From contig CAMLNK010000327.1 in NCBI GenBank assembly GCA_946481035.1, positions 1 through 5,626 of the forward strand: DNA of 5,626 nucleotides, read 5' to 3'. Positions 1-5,609 of the stretch are shown here, piece after piece; the first letter of the stretch is position 1, and every line of letters starts with the position of its first letter. This DNA is from an uncultured Dyadobacter sp. GTDB lineage: Bacteria; Bacteroidota; Bacteroidia; Cytophagales; Spirosomataceae. The notes under the pieces were generated by a model that saw only the letters and a program-made list of their open reading frames with translations, was not told the origin of the DNA and did not search any database. The position numbers were made by a program, and so were the translations under genes.

Positions 1-360
1 TCCATGGTTATTTTCAGCTCCATGGCATTTGTTTCACCTTCAAATCCACCTAAAAAAATGCTGCGCCACGTTGTTCTTTTCAAATTCAAAGATTCTGCAA
101 CACCAGCGCAAGTGAAGGAAGTGGAAGACGCTTTCCGCAAGCTCCCTTCGAAAATCAAAGAGGTGAAAGGATTTGAATGGGGTACCAACAACAGCCCCGA
201 AGGATTGGCACAAGGCTTCACACACGTGTTTTTCGTGAGCTTCGACAGCGAAGCCGGACGTGAAGTGTACCTGCCGCACCCGGAGCACAAAGCATTTGTA
301 AAAGTCCTGGAACCACACCTGGACAAAGTATTGGTTGTTGACTACTGGACACAAGAATGA
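1..360 (+). CDS. Dabb-domain (stress-responsive alpha/beta barrel) protein, 5' end possibly cut by the window
   Basis: This small protein has the Dabb fold signature (Pfam PF07876 type). It opens with MLRHVVLFKFKD, continues with an acidic helix (VEDAFRKLP), a central strand (FTHVFFVSF) and the family hallmark YLPHPEHKAFV, and ends on the strand KVLVVDYW. The domain is about 100 residues, so the ATG at 58, preceded by an A-run, gives a complete cytoplasmic protein. However, the frame is open to base 1, and the residues before the domain (MVIFSSMAFVSPSNPPKK) resemble the end of a signal peptide plus a short linker, so a start left of the window is equally possible. ATGs at 4 and 22 are less likely. 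Dabb proteins form dimers; some plant members are stress proteins or polyketide cyclases, but bacterial roles are mostly unknown. The stop overlaps the trpA start by four bases (ATGA), indicating shared transcription and coupled translation. The family call is firm; the function and start are not. Confidence 0.85.
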   Translation, partial: SMVIFSSMAFVSPSNPPKKMLRHVVLFKFKDSATPAQVKEVEDAFRKLPSKIKEVKGFEWGTNNSPEGLAQGFTHVFFVSFDSEAGREVYLPHPEHKAFVKVLEPHLDKVLVVDYWTQE

Positions 361-1166
361 ACCGCATTGTAAGTCTTTTTCAGAATTTTAATAAAAACAC
401 CGACGGCCAGGGCCTGCTGAACGTGTATTTCACGGCTGGTTTCCCGGAGTTGAACGACACCACCCGTGTATTGCGCGCATTGCAGGATGGCGGCGCGGAC
501 CTGGTGGAGATAGGAATGCCTTATTCCGACCCTGTGGCCGACGGCGAGACCATCCAGCAAAGCAATGACCGCGCGCTGGAAAACGGCATGTCCGTACGCA
601 TTTTGTTCGATCAGCTGCGAGGTATGCGGGAGACGATCAAAGTGCCGGTGCTGCTTATGGGTTATATCAACCCGGTATTGCAATATGGTATCGAGGAGTT
701 TTGTGCCAAATGCGCCGAAGTAGGCGTGGACGGGCTCATTCTTCCCGATATGCCGATGGACGTGTATCTGGATGAATACAAATCCGTATTCGACGCGCAC
801 GGTTTGCTGAATATCTTCCTGGTAACACCGCAAACTTCGGAAGCGCGCATTCGCCAGATCGACGAGGTGAGCGAGGGTTTTATCTACACCGTTTCCTCGG
901 CCAGCGTTACCGGCTCGAAATCCGGCGTGAGCGGCGATATGGAAGCGTACTTCGAAAAACTCGACGCGTTGAACCTCCGCAATCCGCGACTGATCGGTTT
1001 TGGTATCAAAGATCACGACACGTTCGTGAAAGCTTCGAGTCACGCCGCCGGTGCGATCATCGGAAGCGCATTCATCCGCGTGTTGCAACAGAGTACCGAC
1101 CTTGAAAATGATATTAAGGCGTTTGTAAGAGAGGTAAAAAATTCTTCGGAGGCAATTCCGGCATAA
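357..1166 (+). CDS. trpA: Tryptophan synthase alpha chain
   Basis: TrpA is the cytoplasmic TIM-barrel subunit that splits indole-3-glycerol phosphate into indole and glyceraldehyde 3-phosphate. It passes indole through a tunnel to TrpB, which makes tryptophan. The 269-residue length is normal for the family. The signature VEIGMPYSDPVADG (residues 50-63) carries both catalytic acids: Glu51 and Asp62, matching Glu49 and Asp60 of the Escherichia coli enzyme. Other family landmarks are FTAGFP (25-30), MGYINPVLQYG (101-111), LILPDMP (127-133), the mobile loop SSASVTG (180-186), and the phosphate-binding GFGI (214-217) and GSAF (236-239). Nothing is missing or broken. The ATG at 357 overlaps the upstream Dabb stop, and the protein starts at the usual point before the first strand. 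Two terminator-like hairpins follow, so trpA is probably the last gene of a trp operon; trpB would be expected to the left but is not visible. Confidence 0.98.
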   Translation: MNRIVSLFQNFNKNTDGQGLLNVYFTAGFPELNDTTRVLRALQDGGADLVEIGMPYSDPVADGETIQQSNDRALENGMSVRILFDQLRGMRETIKVPVLLMGYINPVLQYGIEEFCAKCAEVGVDGLILPDMPMDVYLDEYKSVFDAHGLLNIFLVTPQTSEARIRQIDEVSEGFIYTVSSASVTGSKSGVSGDMEAYFEKLDALNLRNPRLIGFGIKDHDTFVKASSHAAGAIIGSAFIRVLQQSTDLENDIKAFVREVKNSSEAIPA

Positions 1167-1200
1167 ATTCGCCGCGGAGCGGCCGATTTTATTTTTCTTC
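1165..1200 (+). terminator. Terminator-like hairpin just after trpA
   Basis: A GC-rich stem, GCCGC (1171-1175) paired with GCGGC (1179-1183) around a GGA loop, begins five bases after the trpA stop. After one C/C mismatch the pairing continues as a weak A/T stem with one G-T pair (1165-1169 with 1185-1189). A T-rich tail runs from 1187 to 1199. This fits a factor-independent terminator for the trp transcript. The stem core is short, so it may be only partly efficient, which would fit the second, stronger hairpin that follows. Confidence 0.6.
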
Positions 1201-1210
1201 AGGCATCAAT

Positions 1211-1242
1211 TTTGTACAAACAATCCGGTCCCGGGTTGTTTG
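1211..1242 (+). promoter_or_regulatory. Weak candidate promoter for the beta-barrel gene
   Basis: Bacteroidota promoters typically have TTTG near -33 and TAnnTTTG near -7, about 20 bases apart. Here TTTG (1211-1214) is followed, after exactly 20 bases, by GTTGTTTG (1235-1242), which keeps the TTTG half but lacks the TA. This would put the transcript start only about 10-20 bases before the gene. The -7 box is poor and lies inside the terminator stem, so this is a suggestion only. The gene downstream of a strong terminator still needs a promoter from somewhere in this gap. Confidence 0.22.
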
Positions 1243-1249
1243 TTTTTTT
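1216..1249 (+). terminator. Strong factor-independent terminator (second after trpA)
   Basis: Bases 1216-1227 pair with 1232-1243 as a 12-base-pair stem (ACAAACAA against TTGTTTGT, then a T-G wobble and three G/C pairs) around the four-base loop GTCC. A run of seven T follows at 1243-1249. This is the standard shape of an intrinsic terminator. With the hairpin at 1165-1200 it makes a tandem terminator that separates the trp unit from the next gene. It also shows that a TTG at 1240, in frame with the next gene, cannot be a sensible start codon. Confidence 0.85.
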
Positions 1250-1266
1250 ATATACCAATGCTGCCT

Positions 1267-2007
1267 ATGAAAACCGCTATTTCGCTTCTCATCCTCCTCA
1301 TATGCAGCGTATATACGCCTGTATCCGCACAATTCAATTTTGATCTCGAAGGCGGGCTGATATTAGGCACCAGTTACAATAAAGTACAAATTCCGAGCGG
1401 AAGCGGAACGCGCGTGAATCTTCCAGAGCAGCTCGATCTGGATCGGAGTGCGTTTTATCGCATTCGTGCGGGTTACCGGATTGGTAACCGCCACAACATC
1501 TCGGCATTGTTCGCGCCGCTGACGATTCACTACCGCGGGGCGCTCTCGCAGAACACCAATTTCAACGACGCCAAGTTCCTCCCCGGCCAGCCGCTCAATG
1601 TCGACTACCGGTTCAACTCGTACCGGCTTACCTATCGCTACGATTTTTTTGCGAATGGGAAGTGGAGGGTAGGGGCGGGGCTCACCGCCAAGATCCGCGA
1701 CGCCGACATCCGGTTCAAGAGCGAGTATGCCGATACGCATTACGACAACCTGGGTTTTGTTCCCCTCATTAATTTCTATGCCTCGTGGAAACCCGCTTAT
1801 CATTGGGCTGTCATCCTCGAAGGCGATGCGCTGGCTGCAAAGCAGGGACGTGCCGAGGACATCTTCGGTGGTATTGCTTACAACTTCAACAATACGATCG
1901 CGATCAAGCTCGGGTGCCGCATGCTCGAAGGCGGAGCGGATAATGACAAGATTTACAATTTCAACTGGATCAACTACGCTTCGGCCGGTTTGTTGATTAC
2001 GCTCTGA
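1267..2007 (+). CDS. Secreted outer-membrane beta-barrel protein of unknown function
   Basis: The 246-residue product starts with a clear Sec signal peptide: a Lys, then a hydrophobic core (ISLLILLICSVY), then a cleavage site VSA|QFN after residue 21. The mature part is about 225 residues with alternating polar and hydrophobic residues and many aromatic ones (for example YRFNSYRLTYRYDF, 114-127, and WRVGAGLTAKI, 133-143). I can mark about ten candidate transmembrane strands, up to the final SAGLLITL. This fits a small monomeric barrel in the outer membrane. The last residue is Leu rather than the more usual aromatic. I do not recognise a specific family, so substrate and role are unknown. The ATG at 1267 is chosen because it gives a standard signal peptide; the ATG at 1258, three codons earlier, is also possible. 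The gene stands alone between a terminator and a structured gap, and no partner gene is evident. Confidence 0.85.
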   Translation: MKTAISLLILLICSVYTPVSAQFNFDLEGGLILGTSYNKVQIPSGSGTRVNLPEQLDLDRSAFYRIRAGYRIGNRHNISALFAPLTIHYRGALSQNTNFNDAKFLPGQPLNVDYRFNSYRLTYRYDFFANGKWRVGAGLTAKIRDADIRFKSEYADTHYDNLGFVPLINFYASWKPAYHWAVILEGDALAAKQGRAEDIFGGIAYNFNNTIAIKLGCRMLEGGADNDKIYNFNWINYASAGLLITL

Positions 2008-2014
2008 CGGCCAA

Positions 2015-2028
2015 CCGATGATTATCGG
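2015..2028 (+). other. Small hairpin after the beta-barrel stop codon
   Basis: CCGAT (2015-2019) and ATCGG (2024-2028) form a five-base-pair stem around the loop GATT, eight bases after the stop. There is no T-run after it, so it does not look like a terminator by itself. It could protect the 3' end of the transcript or be chance. Confidence 0.3.
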
Positions 2029-2036
2029 CGCAACGG

Positions 2037-2090
2037 CGCCCGGTGTGCGACGCTCTACGTAGCGACGCCCGACGTAGCGACGCCCGGTGT
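2037..2090. repeat. GC-rich 15-base periodic repeat in the intergenic gap
   Basis: The 15-base unit ACGTAGCGACGCCCG occurs twice back to back (2057-2071 and 2072-2086) without a mismatch. The core GCGACGC also appears at 2047-2053, exactly 15 bases before the next core, as a third diverged unit. The ten-base string CGCCCGGTGT occurs at both ends (2037-2046 and 2081-2090), so the array looks like about three and a half units. The segment 2047-2068 is also an imperfect inverted repeat centred on CTACGTAG. It lies outside any gene. Its look is that of a small dispersed intergenic repeat, but whether other copies exist cannot be seen here. Confidence 0.75.
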
Positions 2091-2101
2091 CACAATGCTG
2101 G

Positions 2102-2139
2102 GATTTCCTGATATTTTATGGGTAAAACCGCAGGAAATC
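2102..2139 (+). terminator. Long two-part hairpin with T-rich tail, possible terminator of the beta-barrel gene
   Basis: GATTTCCTG (2102-2110) pairs perfectly with CAGGAAATC (2131-2139). Inside, after a three-by-three internal loop, TTTTA (2114-2118) pairs with TAAAA (2123-2127) around a TGGG loop. A T-rich stretch follows at 2142-2158, but it starts a few bases after the stem and is interrupted, so this is not a textbook terminator. It is the only good candidate for ending the beta-barrel transcript. It could instead be a leader or regulatory structure if transcription of the next gene starts further left. Confidence 0.45.
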
Positions 2140-2159
2140 GCTATATTTCTTTGTTTTTA

Positions 2160-2171
2160 GAAACCGGTTTC
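2160..2171. promoter_or_regulatory. Perfect 12-base palindrome, possible operator
   Basis: GAAACCGGTTTC is fully self-complementary and sits 75 bases before the ATG of the large gene. Its right end overlaps the proposed -33 box. A second, shorter palindrome, ATGCGCAT (2180-2187), lies within the proposed promoter spacer. Two-fold symmetry of this size suits binding of a dimeric regulator, but no regulator gene is nearby and I know of no matching site. The symmetry is certain; the function is a guess. Confidence 0.35.
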
Positions 2172-2199
2172 CGGTGTGTATGCGCATTCGTAATTTTTG
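2168..2199 (+). promoter_or_regulatory. Candidate Bacteroidota-type promoter for the DUF4175-like gene
   Basis: TTTC (2168-2171) followed after 20 bases by AATTTTTG (2192-2199) approximates the Bacteroidota TTTG / TAnnTTTG promoter with one mismatch in each box. If real, transcription would begin around 2205, leaving a leader of about 40 bases before the ATG at 2246. An alternative -7 box, TATATTTC (2142-2149), is a closer match by itself but has no convincing -33 partner. Confidence 0.35.
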
Positions 2200-2245
2200 A
2201 ATGCCGGAGGCGTTATAAAAACTTCACAGTTATACCTAGACCACT

Positions 2246-5200
2246 ATGGCTCCTTTCACTACCTCAATGGAAGGCCTGTTGCTACGCATTCAGGAATACC
2301 GTCAGAAATATTACCAGAATCAGTTACTCAAAGGCGCGATCTTTTCGGTCGGGCTCCTGCTGACTGTCTTTTTGTTTTTCAATACGATAGAATATTTCGG
2401 GCGGTTCAGCTCGGTGGTGCGCGGGATGCTGTTTTTCGGCTTCCTGGCGGTGCTGGTGTTTTCGTTTGTGCAATGGGTTATCCAGCCATTGATCCACTTG
2501 TACGGATTAAGAAAACCGCTTTCCGACGAGCAGGCCGCATTGCAGATCGGGCAATATTTTCCGGAGGTGGGTGATAAGCTCGTGAATACATTGCAGCTCC
2601 GAAATCTCACCGGCACACAATCCGACCTGATCGATGCGAGTATCCGGCAGAAATCGAGCCAGTTGCTCATCGTCCGCTTTTCGGATGCCATTCGTTTTAA
2701 TGAGAATAAAAAAAGGCTGAAATATGCGGTATACCCGCTCGCTGCCATTGCGGTGATTCTGCTTTTCAACCCTTCCTTTTTCTCTTCGAGTTCGGACCGC
2801 ATTATCCATTTCCAGAAAAACTACACCTATGCCCCGTTCTCTTTCGAACTGCAAAACAAAAGTCTGAAAGCGTTTCGGAATGAGGATTTTACATTAAACC
2901 TCACCTTGAAAGGCGAGGCTATACCGTCTGCCGTTTACCTGGTGCAGAATGGTACCCGCTTCAAACTCACCCAGCAAAGCGCCAAGGATTTTTCCTACAC
3001 ATTTAAAAACCTCCAGCGCGACGTCGTATTCTCTTTCGACGCCGCGGGTTATGCTTCCGACGAATACCGCATTGTAGTAAGTGAACGGCCGTCACTCCTG
3101 TCGTTTGATGTAAACCTGCATTATCCCGCGTATTTGAATAAACCTTCGGAAGGCTTGAATAATGTAGGGAACCTCTCGGTGCCGGAAGGCACGACAGTCG
3201 AGTGGAATTTCAATACTTCTTCCACGAAAGCATTAGCCATTAAATTCGAGAACGACTCGGCATTGTACACTGCGAAAGAAAGTAATGGAGATCATTTCGA
3301 AATCCGCAAAACGGTTCGGAAATCGGCTCAATACCAGGTGAATCTGAAAAATGACCAGACGACGAATTCGGACAAGATCGGCTATTTTATCAATGTCATT
3401 CCGGACAAATACCCGGTCATGAATCTCGAAAATTTCCAGGATACGACATTGTATAACTACCTCGTGCTCGGCGGCTCGATCAGCGACGATTACGGATTTT
3501 CACAGCTAAGAATGTTCTATTCAGTGAAAAGAGCGAATGAGGATAAGCCGGCAGCACCGAAGAGCATTCCTATTCCATTTAACAAAACTGTCAATACCCA
3601 AAGCTTCTTCTTCCAATGGTATGTAGACAGCCTCAAACTCGCGCCGGGCGACAAGATCGAGTACTATGCCCAGGTTTGGGACAATGACGGCGTAAATGGC
3701 GCGAAAAGCGCCCGTTCGCGCTCGATACAGTTCACCGTTCCGTCCAAAGATCAGCTGGAAGCCGAGGTGCGCAAATCGGAGCAGGAAACGGAGAATCAAA
3801 TGCAGTCGGCAATGAAAAAGGCGCAGAGTCTGCAAAAGGATATTGAGAATTTAGACAATAGGCTAAAAAGCAATAAGGAACTCGATTTCAAAGAGCAGAA
3901 GCAGATCGAGGAAGTACTTCGGAAGCGCGAGGAGCTGATGAAGGAATTGGAGGCATTGAAAGAAAAGCATCAGGACGCCAATGAAAAGGCGCGGCAGTTC
4001 AACCAGCAAAGCCCCGAATTGCAGGCCAAAATTGAGCAGTTGCAGAAACTGATGAACGATTTGATGGACGAGGATACCGAGAAGCTGTATAAGGAGCTGA
4101 AAAAGCTTTTGGAACAAAAACAGAGCGAACGGATGTCGACCATGCTCGAAAAACTCCGCAACAAGGAAAATAACCTCGAAAAAGAACTGGAACGGACCAT
4201 GAAGCTCTTCAAGCAAATGCAGATGGAGCAGAAAATGGAAAACCTCGCCGAAAAACTGAACGATTTGGCCGATAAGGAGGAAGATCTTTCAGAGAAATCG
4301 GAGCAAAACGACAAGAACAAGAACTCAGAGGATAAGCAGGGCAAGAATGAAGACCTGAAAAAAGAGCAGGAGAAAATCCAGGACAACTTCAAAAAAGCCC
4401 AGGAAAACAGCAAGGAGATCGAAGAAATGAGCAAAGAGCTGGAACAGGAGCTCGATATGCAGAAAGAGGAGCAAAAAAACGCCTCTGAGCAAATGGAACA
4501 GAGCAAGCAGCAGCTCGACAAGCAACAGAACCAGAAAGCGTCTCAGTCGCAAAAAAATGCGGCAAAATCGATGAAGAAAATGGCGCAGTCGATGCAGGAA
4601 CAAATGGAGTCGGCGGAAATGGAGCAAATGCAGGAAAATCTCGATGCATTGCGCGACATTCTGGAGAACCTGATCACACTGTCCTTCGACCAGGAGACCT
4701 TAATGAAAGATTTCCGCGGTGTGAGCCTGCAAGACCCGCGCTTTGTGAAACTCGGCCAGCAGCAACTGAAACTGAAAGACGACGCGAAGATCGTAGAGGA
4801 CAGCCTGTACGCATTGGCGAGCCGTGTGGTGCAGATCCAGTCGTTCATCACCCGAGAACTGAACGATATGAAGTCGTACATGAACGAAAGCGTGAAGAGC
4901 ATCAAGGACCGGCAGATCAACGTCGCTACCTCGAAGCAGCAATTCGCGATGACTTCCATGAACAACCTCGCATTAATGCTGAGCGACGTCTTCAACCAAA
5001 TGCAGCAACAAATGGCGATGGCCATGCCAGGTTCCGGCAAAGGCAAGAAAGGTAAGCAGAAAGGCGAGCAACCCGGCATGGGCGAAATGCAGGAAAAACT
5101 GAACGGGCAGATCAAGCAGCTTGGGCAGGGTAAGGAAGGGCAGGGCAACCAGTCGGAACAGCTCGCGAGAATGGCGGCACAGCAGGCCGCGATCCGCAAG

Positions 5201-5587
5201 ATGATCCAGGAACTGATGGAGCAGCAGAAAGGTACTAAACAAGGCCAGCAAATGGGCAAGGAGTTGCAGGACATCGCCGACAAGATGGACGAATCCGAAA
5301 CCGACCTCGTGAACAAGCGCGTGACGCCCGAGCTGATCAAGCGTAACCAGGAGATCACGACGCGCCTGCTCGAATCCGAGAAAGCTATGAAAGAGCAGGA
5401 CGAAGACGAGCAGCGCAAGGCACAAGCCGCGAAGCAGCTGCCTAAAAACCCGCCTGCCGCATTCGAAAAATATATCCGCGAGAAGGAGAAGCAAACCGAA
5501 CTGCTTCGCACGATACCGCCTACATTCTCACCATTCTACAAACGCGAGGTAGACACCTACTTCCGTAAATACCAGGCCAAGAACTGA
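2246..5587 (+). CDS. DUF4175-like membrane-anchored protein with long periplasmic coiled coil
   Basis: This 1113-residue protein matches the layout of Bacteroidota DUF4175 proteins, whose function is unknown. Hydrophobic helices lie at about 31-47, 61-79 and 160-175. The Lys/Arg-rich N-terminus and 85-158 loop put those parts in the cytoplasm, so everything after 178 should be periplasmic. Residues about 185-500 are beta-rich and Ig-like, with strands such as SLLSFDVNLHYPAYL and KIEYYAQVWDNDG. Residues about 501-800 are a Glu/Lys/Gln-rich coiled coil, interrupted near 589 (Ser-Pro) and at 682-700 (polar linker). A more regular helical part (801-925) follows, then a Gly/Lys/Gln/Met-rich segment (926-970), more helix, and a tail (1072-1108) ending PPTFSPFYKREVDTYFRKY. 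An in-frame TAG at 2237 rules out any earlier start; ATG 2267 (seven codons in) is the alternative. There is no Shine-Dalgarno, as is common in this phylum. Possible roles are scaffolding or linking inner membrane to wall or outer membrane; this is inference. The family call is likely, not certain. Confidence 0.88.
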   Translation: MAPFTTSMEGLLLRIQEYRQKYYQNQLLKGAIFSVGLLLTVFLFFNTIEYFGRFSSVVRGMLFFGFLAVLVFSFVQWVIQPLIHLYGLRKPLSDEQAALQIGQYFPEVGDKLVNTLQLRNLTGTQSDLIDASIRQKSSQLLIVRFSDAIRFNENKKRLKYAVYPLAAIAVILLFNPSFFSSSSDRIIHFQKNYTYAPFSFELQNKSLKAFRNEDFTLNLTLKGEAIPSAVYLVQNGTRFKLTQQSAKDFSYTFKNLQRDVVFSFDAAGYASDEYRIVVSERPSLLSFDVNLHYPAYLNKPSEGLNNVGNLSVPEGTTVEWNFNTSSTKALAIKFENDSALYTAKESNGDHFEIRKTVRKSAQYQVNLKNDQTTNSDKIGYFINVIPDKYPVMNLENFQDTTLYNYLVLGGSISDDYGFSQLRMFYSVKRANEDKPAAPKSIPIPFNKTVNTQSFFFQWYVDSLKLAPGDKIEYYAQVWDNDGVNGAKSARSRSIQFTVPSKDQLEAEVRKSEQETENQMQSAMKKAQSLQKDIENLDNRLKSNKELDFKEQKQIEEVLRKREELMKELEALKEKHQDANEKARQFNQQSPELQAKIEQLQKLMNDLMDEDTEKLYKELKKLLEQKQSERMSTMLEKLRNKENNLEKELERTMKLFKQMQMEQKMENLAEKLNDLADKEEDLSEKSEQNDKNKNSEDKQGKNEDLKKEQEKIQDNFKKAQENSKEIEEMSKELEQELDMQKEEQKNASEQMEQSKQQLDKQQNQKASQSQKNAAKSMKKMAQSMQEQMESAEMEQMQENLDALRDILENLITLSFDQETLMKDFRGVSLQDPRFVKLGQQQLKLKDDAKIVEDSLYALASRVVQIQSFITRELNDMKSYMNESVKSIKDRQINVATSKQQFAMTSMNNLALMLSDVFNQMQQQMAMAMPGSGKGKKGKQKGEQPGMGEMQEKLNGQIKQLGQGKEGQGNQSEQLARMAAQQAAIRKMIQELMEQQKGTKQGQQMGKELQDIADKMDESETDLVNKRVTPELIKRNQEITTRLLESEKAMKEQDEDEQRKAQAAKQLPKNPPAAFEKYIREKEKQTELLRTIPPTFSPFYKREVDTYFRKYQAKN

Positions 5588-5593
5588 TCACAC

Positions 5594-5609
5594 GCCCATT
5601 TTGTTGGGC
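5594..5609 (+). other. Short hairpin after the DUF4175-like gene
   Basis: GCCCA (5594-5598) and TGGGC (5605-5609) form a five-base-pair stem with the loop TTTTGT, seven bases after the stop codon. The bases after it are G-rich (AGGGTAGGGG), with no T-run, so an intrinsic terminator is not supported within the window. It may just mark the start of the next intergenic gap. Confidence 0.3.

Noticed and set aside
342..1088. A 248-codon open frame on the minus strand opposite trpA
   Set aside because: It lies fully opposite a clear trpA, has no recognisable domain, and its His/Arg/Val-rich composition is what antisense reading of this gene gives.
1240..1266. Earlier TTG start at 1240 for the beta-barrel protein
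   Set aside because: The TTG is within the terminator stem and would add residues ahead of the Lys that begins a standard signal peptide.
1303..1305. Cys13 of the beta-barrel protein as a lipoprotein site
   Set aside because: The residue before it is Ile, not Gly/Ala/Ser, so there is no lipobox. It lies inside the hydrophobic core, and a good VSA|Q cleavage site follows.
1363..1803. A 146-codon minus-strand frame opposite the beta-barrel gene
   Set aside because: No domain or start signal, and the plus-strand frame has a signal peptide and a clear strand pattern.
2037..2090. The periodic repeat as a CRISPR array
   Set aside because: The units are only 15 bases and directly abutting, with no unique spacers, and no cas gene is nearby.
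2206..2210. GGAGG as the ribosome binding site of the large gene
   Set aside because: It is about 36 bases before the ATG at 2246, too far to position a ribosome there, and Bacteroidota genes usually start without such a site.
2118..2574. Two plus-strand frames (2118-2363 and 2197-2574) that start in the intergenic gap and run into the large gene
   Set aside because: Both overlap the well-supported start of the DUF4175-like gene in other frames. One begins inside a hairpin, the other at a TTG, and neither encodes anything recognisable.
5027..5062. GSGKGKKGK in the large protein as a nucleotide-binding P-loop
   Set aside because: The GK is not followed by Ser or Thr, the stretch is low-complexity rather than a strand-loop-helix, and it is predicted to be outside the cytoplasm, where ATP is absent.
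4543..5511. Long minus-strand open frames opposite the large gene, including one of 322 codons
   Set aside because: The plus strand is purine-rich because it encodes Glu/Lys/Gln coiled coil, so the other strand is pyrimidine-rich and short of stop codons. The resulting Ser/Cys/Leu/Phe-rich frames resemble no protein.
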